Below are positions 38,016 through 46,851 of a stretch of 64,000 nt of DNA, in pieces. A program made the translations under genes and the position numbers. The stretch is from Shewanella zhangzhouensis (lineage in GTDB: Bacteria; Pseudomonadota; Gammaproteobacteria; Enterobacterales; Shewanellaceae), in contig NZ_CP080414.1 in the NCBI RefSeq assembly GCF_019457615.1, positions 4,041,501 to 4,105,500 of the forward strand. The letters run 5' to 3'. Every line of letters begins with the position of its first letter. Within the stretch, counting starts at the first letter, position 1. The notes beneath the pieces are model-generated. The model saw only the letters and a list, made by a program, of their open reading frames with translations. It made no database searches and had not been told where the DNA came from.

Positions 38016-39608
38016 TTATTTACTGCCCAAAAACAAGCGGTAAGCCGGGCTGTGGGTTTCTTCCTGCCACACGAAGCCAAGCTCGGTGAGGAAGCGGCCA
38101 AAGGCTTCATGGTCGCCCTCCGGCACATCAAAGCCTGCCAGCACCCGCCCAAAGGCGGCGCCATGGTTGCGGTAGTGGAACAGGCTGATGTTCCAGCGAC
38201 TGCCAAGGGTGGTTAAAAACTTAAGCAGCGCCCCCGGATACTCGGGAAACTCGAAGCTCAGCAGCCGCTCACTCAAAGGCTCTGTGGGGTGGCCACCCAC
38301 CATATAACGCACGTGCAACTTAGCGGTTTCATCATTGGTGAGGTCCTGCACCTCGAAGCCACCTGAGGTGAGCGACGCGATTATCTCTTTCAGTTCCTGC
38401 TGACCACCGGAGAGCCGGATACCGGCAAACACCACGGCGCTGTCGCGGCCAGAGAAGCGGTAATTAAACTCGGTCATGGCGCGCTTGCCCAAAAGCTCGC
38501 AAAACTTAAGGAAGCTGCCGGGCACTTCGGGCACCTTCACCGCGAGCACCGCTTCTTTTTGCTCGCCAAGCTCGCAGCGCTCAGACACGTATCTGAGGCT
38601 ATGGAAATTCACATTGGCGCCACTCAGGATGGCGGCCACCTTGCGGGTAGGTGTGCCAGCCTCAGCAAGAGCAGGCGTAGCCTGTGCCAGGTATTTTTTA
38701 AGCCCCGCCAGCGACAAGGCACCGGCAGGCTCAGCGATGGCACGGGTATCTTCGAAGATATCCTTCACCGCGGCGCAGATTTCATCTGAGCTCACGGTAA
38801 CCACCTCATCCACATAGTGTTTGGCGATTCGAAAGGGCTCGGCGCCGATGCGCTTAACCGCCACGCCGTCGGCAAAGAGGCCCACTTGAGACAGTGTCAC
38901 AGGCTCGCCCGCAGCCATGGCTGCCTTAAGACAAGCGGCATCTTCTGGCTCGACCCCGATGATCTTCACAGACGGGCGCACCGCCTTGTAGTAAGCGGCA
39001 ATACCAGCCACCAGACCGCCACCGCCCACGGGCACAAATACCAGCTCCAGATCCCGCTGCTGCTGCAACATTTCCTGGGCCACCGTGCCCTGTCCGGCAA
39101 TCACAGCCTCATCATCGAAGGGGGCGATATAGACCCGTCCCTCGGTTTGCGCCAGATGCTGGGCATGGGCGTTGGCCTGATCGAATGACTCTCCGTGCAA
39201 GAGCACATTACCGCCACGGCGACGCACCGCATCGATTTTGATGTCCGGCGTAGTGGTGGGCATGACTATCACAGCATCCACACCGCGGCTTGAGGCCGAC
39301 AGCGCCACGCCCTGGGCATGGTTACCGGCCGAGGCACATACCACACCGCGTTCGCATTCAGCCTGAGTCAGCTGCGAAATGCGGTTGTAGGCACCGCGCA
39401 GCTTGAAGGAGTGCACCGGCTGCATGTCTTCACGCTTTAAATAAATCTCCTGCCCCAGGCGCGCCGACAGCTTGCCCATGTGGGACAGGGGCGTCACCTT
39501 GGCCACGTCATACACGGACGAAAGCAGGATTTTTTGCAGATAATAATGAGCAAGATCCACAGGCTTCACCTCTGATTTATGAGTATCACTACCAGCAAAA
39601 TCCAGCAT
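38016..39608 (-). CDS. ilvA: Threonine ammonia-lyase (biosynthetic threonine deaminase)
   Basis: 530 residues from MLDFAGSDTH, one base after the ilvD stop and preceded by GGAGGG. The PLP lysine is in HSFKLRGAYNR and the glycine loop is VGGGGLVAGIA. Two C-terminal ACT-like regulatory domains (about 345-520) bind isoleucine and valine in the family. It converts threonine to 2-oxobutanoate, the committed step to isoleucine. Last gene of ilvLGMDA. No terminator lies between it and the mobile element 16 bases downstream. Confidence 0.96.
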   Translation of the reverse strand: MLDFAGSDTHKSEVKPVDLAHYYLQKILLSSVYDVAKVTPLSHMGKLSARLGQEIYLKREDMQPVHSFKLRGAYNRISQLTQAECERGVVCASAGNHAQGVALSASSRGVDAVIVMPTTTPDIKIDAVRRRGGNVLLHGESFDQANAHAQHLAQTEGRVYIAPFDDEAVIAGQGTVAQEMLQQQRDLELVFVPVGGGGLVAGIAAYYKAVRPSVKIIGVEPEDAACLKAAMAAGEPVTLSQVGLFADGVAVKRIGAEPFRIAKHYVDEVVTVSSDEICAAVKDIFEDTRAIAEPAGALSLAGLKKYLAQATPALAEAGTPTRKVAAILSGANVNFHSLRYVSERCELGEQKEAVLAVKVPEVPGSFLKFCELLGKRAMTEFNYRFSGRDSAVVFAGIRLSGGQQELKEIIASLTSGGFEVQDLTNDETAKLHVRYMVGGHPTEPLSERLLSFEFPEYPGALLKFLTTLGSRWNISLFHYRNHGAAFGRVLAGFDVPEGDHEAFGRFLTELGFVWQEETHSPAYRLFLGSK

Positions 39609-39609
39609 C

Positions 39610-41466
39610 TCAGCCCTCCAGTTTGGAGACATCGCGCACCGCGCCCTTATCGGCACTGGTGGCGAGCATGGCGTATGCCTTAAGCGCCATGGACACAGGG
39701 CGAACCCGTGAGAGTGGTTTCCAGGCCAGCGGCCCTTTGGCGTTCATGGCTGCGCGGCGGCTTTCGAGCTCGGCGTCGCTCACCAGCAGTTTGATGCTGC
39801 GGCCAGGGATATCGATATCGATACGGTCGCCATTTTCAATCAGGCCTATGGTGCCGCCGGAGGCCGCCTCGGGGGACACGTGGCCGATGGACAGCCCCGA
39901 GGTGCCGCCGGAAAAGCGACCGTCGGTGATAAGTGCGCACTGGGTGCCAAGGCCCCGTGACTTTAAGTAACTGGTTGGGTAGAGCATTTCCTGCATGCCG
40001 GGGCCGCCCTTGGGGCCTTCATAGCGAATAACCACCACGTCACCTGCCACCACTTCGCCGCCAAGGATGCCGGCGACTGCGTCTTCCTGGCTCTCGTATA
40101 CCCGCGCCACACCGCTGAACTTAAGATTGGAGTCATCCACCCCGGCTGTCTTAACGATACAGCCGTTTTCGGCCAGATTGCCCGACAATACCGCCAGGCC
40201 ACCTTCCTGACTGAAGGCAAACTCACGGCTGCGGATACAGCCTTCGCGGCGATCATCATCCAGGGTGTCCCAACGGCAGGACTGGCTGAAGGCACGGGTC
40301 GTGGGGATGCCCGCAGGACCTGCGCGGAAAAATTCGTGCACTTTTTGGTCTTTAGTCAGCACCACATCGAAGCGCTCGAGCACAGATTTCAAGGTGCCAT
40401 CTTCCGAGGCCACGTGGTTTACGTCTGTGTGCAGCAATCCGGCGCGGTCCAGCTCACCCAGAATCGCCATCACACCACCGGCGCGGTGCACATCTTCCAT
40501 ATGGTATTTGGGCGTGGAGGGCGCCACCTTGCACAGGTGCGGCACCTTGCGGCTGATGCGGTCGATATCGGCCATGGTGAAATCCACCTCGGCCTCCTGG
40601 GCCGCCGCCAGCAGGTGCAACACGGTATTGGACGAGCCGCCCATGGCCACATCCAGCGCCATGGCGTTTTCAAAGGCCTTGAAAGAAGCAATGGCGCGGG
40701 GCAGCACAGAGGCGTCATCTTCGCCATAGTAACGCTTGGCAAGCTTCATCACCCGGCGACCGGCTTCGAGGAACAGCTCACGGCGATCTGCATGGGTCGC
40801 CAGCATGGAGCCGTTGCCCGGCAGTGACAGCCCCAGCGCTTCGGTGAGGCAGTTCATGGAGTTGGCGGTAAACATACCGGAGCAGCTGCCGCAAGTCGGG
40901 CAGGCACTGCGCTCGATTTTCTCGCTGTCGGCATCGCTTATGCGGTCGTCCGCTGCCGCCACCATGGCATCCACCAAATCCAGCTTAATGAGCTTGTCCG
41001 ACAGCTTGGTTTTGCCCGCTTCCATGGGCCCGCCGGAAACAAACACCACAGGAATGTTGAGGCGCAGCGCCGCCATCAGCATGCCGGGGGTGATTTTGTC
41101 GCAGTTGCTGATACACACCAGCGCATCGGCGCAGTGGGCGTTGACCATGTACTCCACGCTGTCGGCAATCAGCTCGCGGGATGGCAGCGAATAGAGCATG
41201 CCGCCGTGGCCCATGGCGATGCCGTCATCCACGGCAATGGTATTGAATTCTTTGGCGATGCCGCCCGCTTCTTCGATGGCCGAGGCCACCAGTGAGCCCA
41301 TGTCTTTTAAGTGCACATGGCCGGGCACAAACTGGGTAAAGGAGTTGGCAATGGCGATGATAGGCTTGCCGAAGTCGGTATCTTTCACGCCGGTGGCACG
41401 CCACAGAGCGCGGGCTCCCGCCATGTTGCGGCCTTCGGTACTGGTGGCGGAACGTAATTTAGCCAT
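39610..41466 (-). CDS. ilvD: Dihydroxy-acid dehydratase
   Basis: 618 residues, the standard length. Iron-sulfur cluster ligands are visible in CISNCDKITPGM (about 122-133) and CPTCGSCSGMFTANSMNC (about 195-212). It makes the 2-oxo acids of the valine and isoleucine pathways. It sits between ilvM (63 bases upstream) and ilvA (one base downstream), in the usual operon order. Confidence 0.97.
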   Translation of the reverse strand: MAKLRSATSTEGRNMAGARALWRATGVKDTDFGKPIIAIANSFTQFVPGHVHLKDMGSLVASAIEEAGGIAKEFNTIAVDDGIAMGHGGMLYSLPSRELIADSVEYMVNAHCADALVCISNCDKITPGMLMAALRLNIPVVFVSGGPMEAGKTKLSDKLIKLDLVDAMVAAADDRISDADSEKIERSACPTCGSCSGMFTANSMNCLTEALGLSLPGNGSMLATHADRRELFLEAGRRVMKLAKRYYGEDDASVLPRAIASFKAFENAMALDVAMGGSSNTVLHLLAAAQEAEVDFTMADIDRISRKVPHLCKVAPSTPKYHMEDVHRAGGVMAILGELDRAGLLHTDVNHVASEDGTLKSVLERFDVVLTKDQKVHEFFRAGPAGIPTTRAFSQSCRWDTLDDDRREGCIRSREFAFSQEGGLAVLSGNLAENGCIVKTAGVDDSNLKFSGVARVYESQEDAVAGILGGEVVAGDVVVIRYEGPKGGPGMQEMLYPTSYLKSRGLGTQCALITDGRFSGGTSGLSIGHVSPEAASGGTIGLIENGDRIDIDIPGRSIKLLVSDAELESRRAAMNAKGPLAWKPLSRVRPVSMALKAYAMLATSADKGAVRDVSKLEG

Positions 41467-41529
41467 TGAAACTTCCTTTGCTTTTTAAATTTTTCGATGG
41501 AAACAGAATATCTTACTTATGTATTGAGA

Positions 41530-41781
41530 TCAGGCACTGACCGACTGCGGCATGGCGGGCTGCATTACATGACAACCGGTCACATCCACCAGCTTGCAAA
41601 GCTGGTTGCTTAAAAGCTCAATGCCCCGCTCGCTTGAGACCGACAGCGACAGATATACGCTCTCATCCCCCAGACGCATATTCATGTTGGTCAGGGTAAA
41701 GCCCCTGTGGCGAACAACCCTCAGCACACGCTCAACCACTTCGGGACGCTGTGCCATGGTGACTTCCAGATTATGGTTCAT
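41530..41781 (-). CDS. ilvM: Acetolactate synthase II small regulatory subunit
   Basis: 83 residues from MNHNLEVTMAQRPEVVER, a single ACT domain of the IlvM type. The frame is open further upstream but overlaps ilvG. Its ATG overlaps the ilvG stop by four bases, so the two subunits are translationally coupled. It pairs with IlvG; the family form is relatively insensitive to valine. Confidence 0.93.
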   Translation of the reverse strand: MNHNLEVTMAQRPEVVERVLRVVRHRGFTLTNMNMRLGDESVYLSLSVSSERGIELLSNQLCKLVDVTGCHVMQPAMPQSVSA

Positions 41782-43433
41782 GTGCTTCTCTCCATTTCTT
41801 CCATCATATCGCTGTTGGAGGCACCCGGCGGAACCAGGGGCCAAACGTTAAAGGCATCATCTATGGCCACATGCAGGAGGTAAGGCCCCTTGCTGGTGAG
41901 CATTTCGGTCAAGGCTTCTTCCACCTCTTCGGCAGCAAAAATGGTGCGGCCGGGGATCTCAAAGGCAGACGCCAGTGCAACAAAGTCCGGGTTGTCCGAC
42001 AGGTTGGTCTCGCTGTAGCGCTCTTCAAAAAACAGCTGTTGCCACTGCTTCACCATACCCAGACGCTGGTTGTCGATAAGCAGGATTTTCACCGGCAGCT
42101 TACGGCGCTTAATGGTGGTCAACTCCTGCACGTTCATCATGAAGGAGCCATCGCCGGACACGGCCACCACTGTGGCATCGGGGCGGGCCATCTGGGCGCC
42201 GATGGCGGCAGGCAAGCCAAAGCCCATGGTGCCAAGGCCGGCACTGGACAGATGATCTTCAGGGCGACGGAAATGCATATGCTGGGCAACCCACATCTGG
42301 TGCTGACCCACATCGCAGCTCACCACGCTGTCTTCCGGCAGCTTGTTGGCCAGGCGGCGCAGCATGGCGGGGGCGTAGATAAGGCTGCCGGGATGGTTAT
42401 AGTCCCAGCGATTGGCCTCGGCCAGGGATTCCACTTCGCTGCACCAGGGGGCGATATCCAATTCCATTTCAAGCCTTGGCAGCACAACACGCAGCTCGGC
42501 GGCAATGGCCACATCGGGCTGGCGCAGCTTGCCCAGCTCGGCGGCATCTATATCCAGATGGAGCACCCTGGCATTGGGGGCAAAGGAGGCCAGACGACCG
42601 GTCACACGGTCATCGAAACGGGCGCCGACCACCATCAGGAGATCGCATTCCTGCACCGCAAGGTTAGCGGCCTTGCCGCCGTGCATGCCCAGCATGCCGA
42701 GGTACCCCGGGGTGCCATGTGGGATGGCACCAAGGCCCTTGAGGGTAGCAACCGACGGCATATTGGTGGCCTTGATAAAGCGGCGCAGCGGCTCGACGGC
42801 GCCTGCCATGCCCACACCGCCGCCCACGTACAGCATGGGCTTTTTGGCCGCCGCTATCAGGGCGCGGGCGGCAGCTATGTCGGCATCCAGCACTTCTGGC
42901 TCATCGGCTACAGCCAACAGCGGCGCACGATATTCAAGCTGGGCGATTTGGATGTCTTTTGGGATGTCCACCAGCACAGGGCCGGGGCGGCCAGAGGCGG
43001 CAAGTTCAAAGGCGCGGTACAGGGTGGGCACCAGCTCATCGATACTCTGCACCATAAAGCTGTGCTTGGTGCAGGACAGGCTCATACCGAGCACATCGAT
43101 TTCCTGAAAGGCATCGGTACCAATCACGGCGGTGGATACCTGCCCCGTGATGGCCACCACAGGCACGGAATCCAACAGAGCATCGGCAAGGGCGGTGATG
43201 AGGTTGGTGGCGCCGGGGCCCGAGGTGGCAAAACACACACCGGTTTTGCCACTGGCACGGGCATAGCCCACGGCAGCGAAGCCTGCACCCTGCTCGTGGC
43301 GGCACAGGGTGTGTTCGACCTCACTGCCGTAAAGCGCATCGTAGATGGGCATGATGGCGCCACCGGGATAACCGAATACCGTGTTCACCCCATGGGCGGC
43401 CAATACCTTGATGACTGCGTCAGCCCCTCTCAT
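41778..43433 (-). CDS. ilvG: Acetolactate synthase II large subunit
   Basis: 551 residues from MRGADAVIKVLAAHGVNTVF, matching the start of known IlvG and preceded by GAAGGA. An ATG five codons earlier (43448) also has a ribosome-binding sequence and cannot be excluded. The thiamine diphosphate glutamate lies in HEQGAGFAAVGYA, and GDGSFMMNVQEL is the diphosphate/Mg2+ motif. It condenses pyruvate with pyruvate or 2-oxobutanoate. The frame is intact, unlike ilvG of E. coli K-12. Expression should be set by the leader and attenuator just upstream. Confidence 0.96.
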   Translation of the reverse strand: MRGADAVIKVLAAHGVNTVFGYPGGAIMPIYDALYGSEVEHTLCRHEQGAGFAAVGYARASGKTGVCFATSGPGATNLITALADALLDSVPVVAITGQVSTAVIGTDAFQEIDVLGMSLSCTKHSFMVQSIDELVPTLYRAFELAASGRPGPVLVDIPKDIQIAQLEYRAPLLAVADEPEVLDADIAAARALIAAAKKPMLYVGGGVGMAGAVEPLRRFIKATNMPSVATLKGLGAIPHGTPGYLGMLGMHGGKAANLAVQECDLLMVVGARFDDRVTGRLASFAPNARVLHLDIDAAELGKLRQPDVAIAAELRVVLPRLEMELDIAPWCSEVESLAEANRWDYNHPGSLIYAPAMLRRLANKLPEDSVVSCDVGQHQMWVAQHMHFRRPEDHLSSAGLGTMGFGLPAAIGAQMARPDATVVAVSGDGSFMMNVQELTTIKRRKLPVKILLIDNQRLGMVKQWQQLFFEERYSETNLSDNPDFVALASAFEIPGRTIFAAEEVEEALTEMLTSKGPYLLHVAIDDAFNVWPLVPPGASNSDMMEEMERST

Positions 43434-43502
43434 CGTCTGTCCTTCCATCTAATTTCCTGCCCTGCGCCTGTACGCGAGTTTTTAAATGCCCTGAAACGAG
43501 AA

Positions 43503-43529
43503 ACCCCCCGGTCCTTTCGGAGCGGGGGG
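43503..43529 (-). terminator. Attenuator terminator of the ilvGMDA operon
   Basis: On the minus strand CCCCCCG pairs with CGGGGGG, continued by TCC/GGA after one mismatch. The loop is short, and the stem is followed by TTTCTCGTTT. It stands between the leader peptide and ilvG, where the ilv attenuator is expected. When the leader ribosome stalls for lack of branched-chain aminoacyl-tRNA, an alternative pairing should prevent this hairpin from forming. Confidence 0.8.
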
Positions 43530-43562
43530 CTTTTCTGCAACTTCTTTCCTGGATTAGGTCTG

Positions 43563-43649
43563 TCAGTTTGCCATGCGCCGTCCCCGCTGTGATTTAATAA
43601 TCACTACGGTAATAATCACGAGAATGAGCTTGGCAGCCTGGTTAAACAC
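43563..43649 (-). CDS. ilvL: ilv operon leader peptide
   Basis: A 28-residue frame, GTG to TGA, with the run LILVIITVVII at residues 8-18: five Ile, three Val, two Leu and one Thr without interruption. It lies 34 bases before the attenuator hairpin and 130 bases before ilvG. The composition is that of an attenuation leader sensing Ile, Val, Leu and perhaps Thr supply. An AAGGA sequence precedes the GTG by about ten bases; no ATG is available in frame upstream of the control codons. The stretch 43650-43825 should hold the promoter, but no -35/-10 pair stands out. Confidence 0.8.
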   Translation of the reverse strand: MFNQAAKLILVIITVVIIKSQRGRRMAN

Positions 43650-43825
43650 GTTTGACAGAGTCCTTAATCAACTTGCGTATTCGTTTCTGATGTCGCCTTT
43701 TTAAGCGAGCTTTAAGAATTAGCACAAAGCTTACCGGCTTTACAACAGAAAATTTGCATTCCAAAAAAAGATTCAGCTTCCCTGCCGAGACAATGCAAAC
43801 AACAACAGAAAAAGTATCGAGTTTA

Positions 43826-44102
43826 GGAAGGTGCGAACAAGTCCTCGCACAGCTCTGGCTTTGATAGCGACGACAGTTCAAGGCATTCAACTGAAAGCAT
43901 GGCTGGGCGCCCCCGCCGTCCTGCTGAAGTTGAATAACGCCGAAATGGTGTTGCTATTAAAGCCCCGTAGGGCGTGGCTTACAGCGGTATCTGCGACGTT
44001 ACAGTTCTTGCGAAGGACTAGGGCTATTCGCTGCGAACTGTGCCTTGCATCTATCCACTGTAAGCTCACGCAGAGCAAGCACGGGACTTATTCTCACCTT
44101 CC
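43826..44102 (-). mobile_element. Miniature inverted-repeat element, copy B
   Basis: A 277-bp element with terminal inverted repeats of about 32 bp: GGAAGGTGCGAACAAGTCC at the left against the complement of GGGACTTATTCTCACCTTCC at the right. It is flanked by TTA on both sides (43823-43825 and 44103-44105). On the minus strand it aligns with copy A over its length. An open plus-strand frame of 91 codons spans it, but it has no ribosome-binding sequence and no counterpart in copy A, so it is not called. It separates ilvC from the ilvL promoter region. Confidence 0.83.
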
Positions 44103-44183
44103 TTAGGCCACAAGCTCAGGCCTCTCGGCCAGCGGCAGTTGTGACCACTCAACACAACTGTTGCTTTATTGCATTTGTTGCAA

Positions 44184-44212
44184 CCGGGCTGTTGGCTCCT
44201 TGAACGGCCCGG
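44184..44212 (-). terminator. Possible terminator hairpin after ilvC
   Basis: CCGGGC(T)GTT pairs with GAACGGCCCGG (one G-T pair) around a short loop, 14 bases beyond the ilvC stop. The sequence following on the minus strand is not T-rich, so termination may be weak. Confidence 0.4.
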
Positions 44213-44225
44213 TATGGTGCCCCTG

Positions 44226-45706
44226 TTACTGGGCAGCGCTGATGCGCTTCATGTCTTTCATGTAGCCGCGCAGTTCCTCGCCGATGTACTCAACGGCGGT
44301 GTTGCGGATGGCTTGGTTCACTTCAATCAAACGCACGTTATCCACGGCATTGCTGCTGTCTTTCAGCCCTCCACCCAGGTACTCGGCAGACATGGATTTT
44401 ACATAGTCACGCAGCAGAGGTACGGCAGCATGATTGAACAGATAGCAGCCATATTCGGCGGTATCTGAAATCCCACGTTCATCTCGTACAGACGCTTACG
44501 GGCGATGGTGTTGGCGATCAGCGGCGTTTCGTGCAGCGACTCGTAATAGGCTGATTCTTCGATGATTCCGGCGTCAACCATGGTATCGAACGCCAGCTCT
44601 ACACCGGCCTTGATCATGGCCACCAGGAAGATGCCCTTGTCGAAGTAAGTCTGCTCGTCGATATGCTCATTGCTGCTTGGTGCATTCTCAAACGCAGTCT
44701 CGTTGGTTTCGGCGCGCCAGCGAAGCAGATTGGCATCGTCGTTGGCCCAGTCAGCCATCATCACGCGGGAGAATTCACCGCTGATGATGTCATCCATGTG
44801 CTTCTCGAACAGAGGTGCCAGAACGCCTTTCAATTCTTCAGCCATATCAAAGGCTTTTATTTTGGCTGGGTTAGACAGGCGATCCATCATATTGGTGATA
44901 CCGCCCTGCTTGAGCGCTTCGGTGATGGTCTCCAGACCCTGCTGGATAAGCTTGGCGGCATAACCAGGCTCAACACCGTCGGCCACCATTTTCTCGTAAC
45001 CGAGGATGGCTGAGGTTTGCAACATGCCACACAGGATGGTCTGCTCGCCCATCAGATCCGATTTCACTTCGGCAATGAATGACGAGTGCAGTACACCGGC
45101 ACGGTCGCCGCCGGTGGCGCTGGCATAGGCCTTGGCGATTTCCAGACCGTCACCGCGTGGGTCGTTCTCTGGGTGAACCGCAATCAGGGTAGGAACCCCG
45201 AAACCGCGCTTGTATTCTTCGCGCACTTCGGTGCCGGGACACTTGGGCGCCACCATCACAACCGTGATATCGGGACGAACCTGCATGCCTTCTTCAACGA
45301 TGTTGAAGCCGTGGGAGTATGACAGGGTCGCGCCCTGCTTCATCAGCGGCATTACAGTGTTAACTACGTTGGAGTGCTGCTTATCCGGCGTCAGGTTCAG
45401 TACCAGATCGGCCTGTGGGATCAGCTCTTCGAAAGTACCTACGGTGAAACCGTTGTCGGTGGCTTTCTTCCAGGAAGCACGCTTTTCAGCAATGGCCTCA
45501 GCGCGCAGGGCGTAGGAGATATTCAGGCCAGAGTCGCGCATGTTCAGACCCTGGTTCAGGCCCTGGGCGCCACAGCCGAGGATAACGATATTCCAGCCCT
45601 TGATGTAGTCACAGCCGTTTTCAAACTCGCTGCGATCCATAAAACGGCACTGGCTCAGCTGGGCCAGCTGCTGACGTAAATTCAATGAGTTAAAGTAGTT
45701 AGCCAT
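44226..45706 (-). pseudogene. ilvC: Ketol-acid reductoisomerase with one-base frameshift
   Basis: From MANYFNSLNLRQQLAQL the class II enzyme reads normally through the NADPH motif GCGAQG and the metal-site segment ESAYYESLHETPLIANTIARKR. At about 44471-44474 the frame shifts: after YEMNVG the sequence reads FQIPPNM, whereas the next frame gives ISDTAEYGCYLF, the expected continuation. That frame runs on to GYMKDMKRISAAQ and TAA at 44226-44228. The span is 1481 bases, one short of 494 codons. As read, translation ends at 44399 and the last ~75 residues, including the conserved serine of ISDTAEYG, are lost. It may be a real mutation, which would impair Ile/Val synthesis, or a sequencing error at the GGG run. 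Confidence 0.88.
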
Positions 45707-45808
45707 AGTGAATACCACTTATCCTTCGTCAATTGGGTTCAAACAATCAGTGTGACCTTAATATCATCAACCGATTGTGATTGAACTCACTATAGAACAG
45801 AGATAGCA

Positions 45809-45854
45809 TTGCTCAAAATGATATAAACGAAACTTTATATTTCAATTTTTGCAA
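45809..45854. promoter_or_regulatory. Imperfect dyad between ilvC and ilvY, likely IlvY operator
   Basis: TTGCTCAAAATGATATAAA and its near-complement TTTATATTTCAATTTTTGCAA flank CGAAAC, in the 215-base divergent interval. LysR regulators usually bind such AT-rich dyads between their own gene and the target. IlvY activates ilvC in response to acetolactate or acetohydroxybutyrate in E. coli. Confidence 0.5.
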
Positions 45855-45921
45855 CAAACTTACCCCGGTAAGGTTTTGATGTGACGTCCGGAACGGCTGT
45901 CATGATGCCTGTGAGGTTGGC

Positions 45922-46800
45922 ATGGATATTCGCGAAATAAAGCTGTTTTTAAACCTGTGTGACACATTGCAGTTTGCCCGCACCGCCGAGCAGATGCATG
46001 TGAGCCCTTCCACCTTAAGCCGTGCCATGCAGCGGCTGGAAGAGGAAGCCGGTACCCGACTGTTTGAGCGCGACAATCGCAGCGTCAGCCTGACCTCGGC
46101 CGGTGTGGAATTTCGCCGCTTCGCCCAGGACATGATGAATGGCTGGGAGCAGCTGATAAGCCGTATCGACCCCAATCAGCAACAGCTCAAGGGCAGGCTG
46201 AATCTCTACTGCTCTGTTACCGCGGCCTACAGCCATTTGCCCAAGCTACTGGACAGATTTCGCCGGGAACACCCGCTGGTGGAAATCGTGCTCAATACCG
46301 GTGATGCCGCCAATGCCGTGGGCGAGGTGCAACAAAACCGCGCCGACATCGCCATTGCAGCCTTGCCGGAGCCCTTTCCCGATAACCTGCATTTTTCGCC
46401 GATTGAAACCATTCCCCTGAGTATCATTGCGCCCCAGGTGGCGTGCCGAGCACGGGAGCTTTTGGCCGAAGAGACCATCCCCTGGGACAAGCTGCCCTTT
46501 ATCATTCAGGACCATGGTCCCGGCAGGCGCCGCGCCGATGCCTGGTTCAAGGCCATGGGGATCAATGCCAATATCTACGCCAAGGTATCGGGGCACGAGG
46601 CCATTATCTCCATGGTGGCGCTGGGCTGCGGCGTGAGTATCACCCCGGAAGTGGTGATTCAGCACAGTCCGGTGCGCGACCGCATAGCGCTTATTCCAAG
46701 CCCGGTGGCCATAGCGCCATTTGAACTGGGATGCTGCTGCAAGGCCAAACGCCGCAACGACCCGCTGATCGCCGCCTTTCTCGATTGCATCGACTATTGA
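45922..46800 (+). CDS. ilvY: LysR-family regulator IlvY, activator of ilvC
   Basis: 292 residues with an N-terminal winged helix-turn-helix (about 1-60, LQFARTAEQMHVSPSTLSRAMQRLEEE) and a LysR substrate domain (about 90-290). It is divergent from ilvC with a dyad between them, the arrangement of ilvY-ilvC in other gammaproteobacteria. It should sense the substrates of IlvC and turn that gene on. The regulator is intact although ilvC is frameshifted. Confidence 0.92.
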   Translation: MDIREIKLFLNLCDTLQFARTAEQMHVSPSTLSRAMQRLEEEAGTRLFERDNRSVSLTSAGVEFRRFAQDMMNGWEQLISRIDPNQQQLKGRLNLYCSVTAAYSHLPKLLDRFRREHPLVEIVLNTGDAANAVGEVQQNRADIAIAALPEPFPDNLHFSPIETIPLSIIAPQVACRARELLAEETIPWDKLPFIIQDHGPGRRRADAWFKAMGINANIYAKVSGHEAIISMVALGCGVSITPEVVIQHSPVRDRIALIPSPVAIAPFELGCCCKAKRRNDPLIAAFLDCIDY

Positions 46801-46812
46801 AAGCCTGCCATG

Positions 46813-46838
46813 AAAAAGGCCGCATCATGCGGCCTTTT
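46813..46838. terminator. Terminator between ilvY and the CNNM gene
   Basis: AAAAAGGCCGCAT / ATGCGGCCTTTT hairpin, 12 bases after the ilvY stop. It can serve both convergent genes. Confidence 0.82.
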
Positions 46839-46851
46839 GTTATCCTGCGGT

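Noticed and set aside
41871..43592. 573-codon plus-strand open frame opposite ilvG
   Set aside because: Antisense shadow rich in His, Gly and Gln; ilvG is unambiguous on the other strand.
43642..43890. 82-codon minus-strand frame over the ilvL upstream region and MITE B edge
   Set aside because: It crosses the element boundary and the leader start, has no ribosome-binding sequence, and its translation is basic low-complexity.
43900..44105. Possible structured non-coding RNA (6S-like) in the interval beyond ilvC
   Set aside because: Terminal inverted repeats, TTA duplications and a second diverged copy identify a mobile element instead; no 6S-type features were seen.
43831..44106. 91-codon plus-strand frame spanning MITE B
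   Set aside because: The related copy A has no matching frame and no start signal is present; the terminal inverted repeats explain the sequence better.
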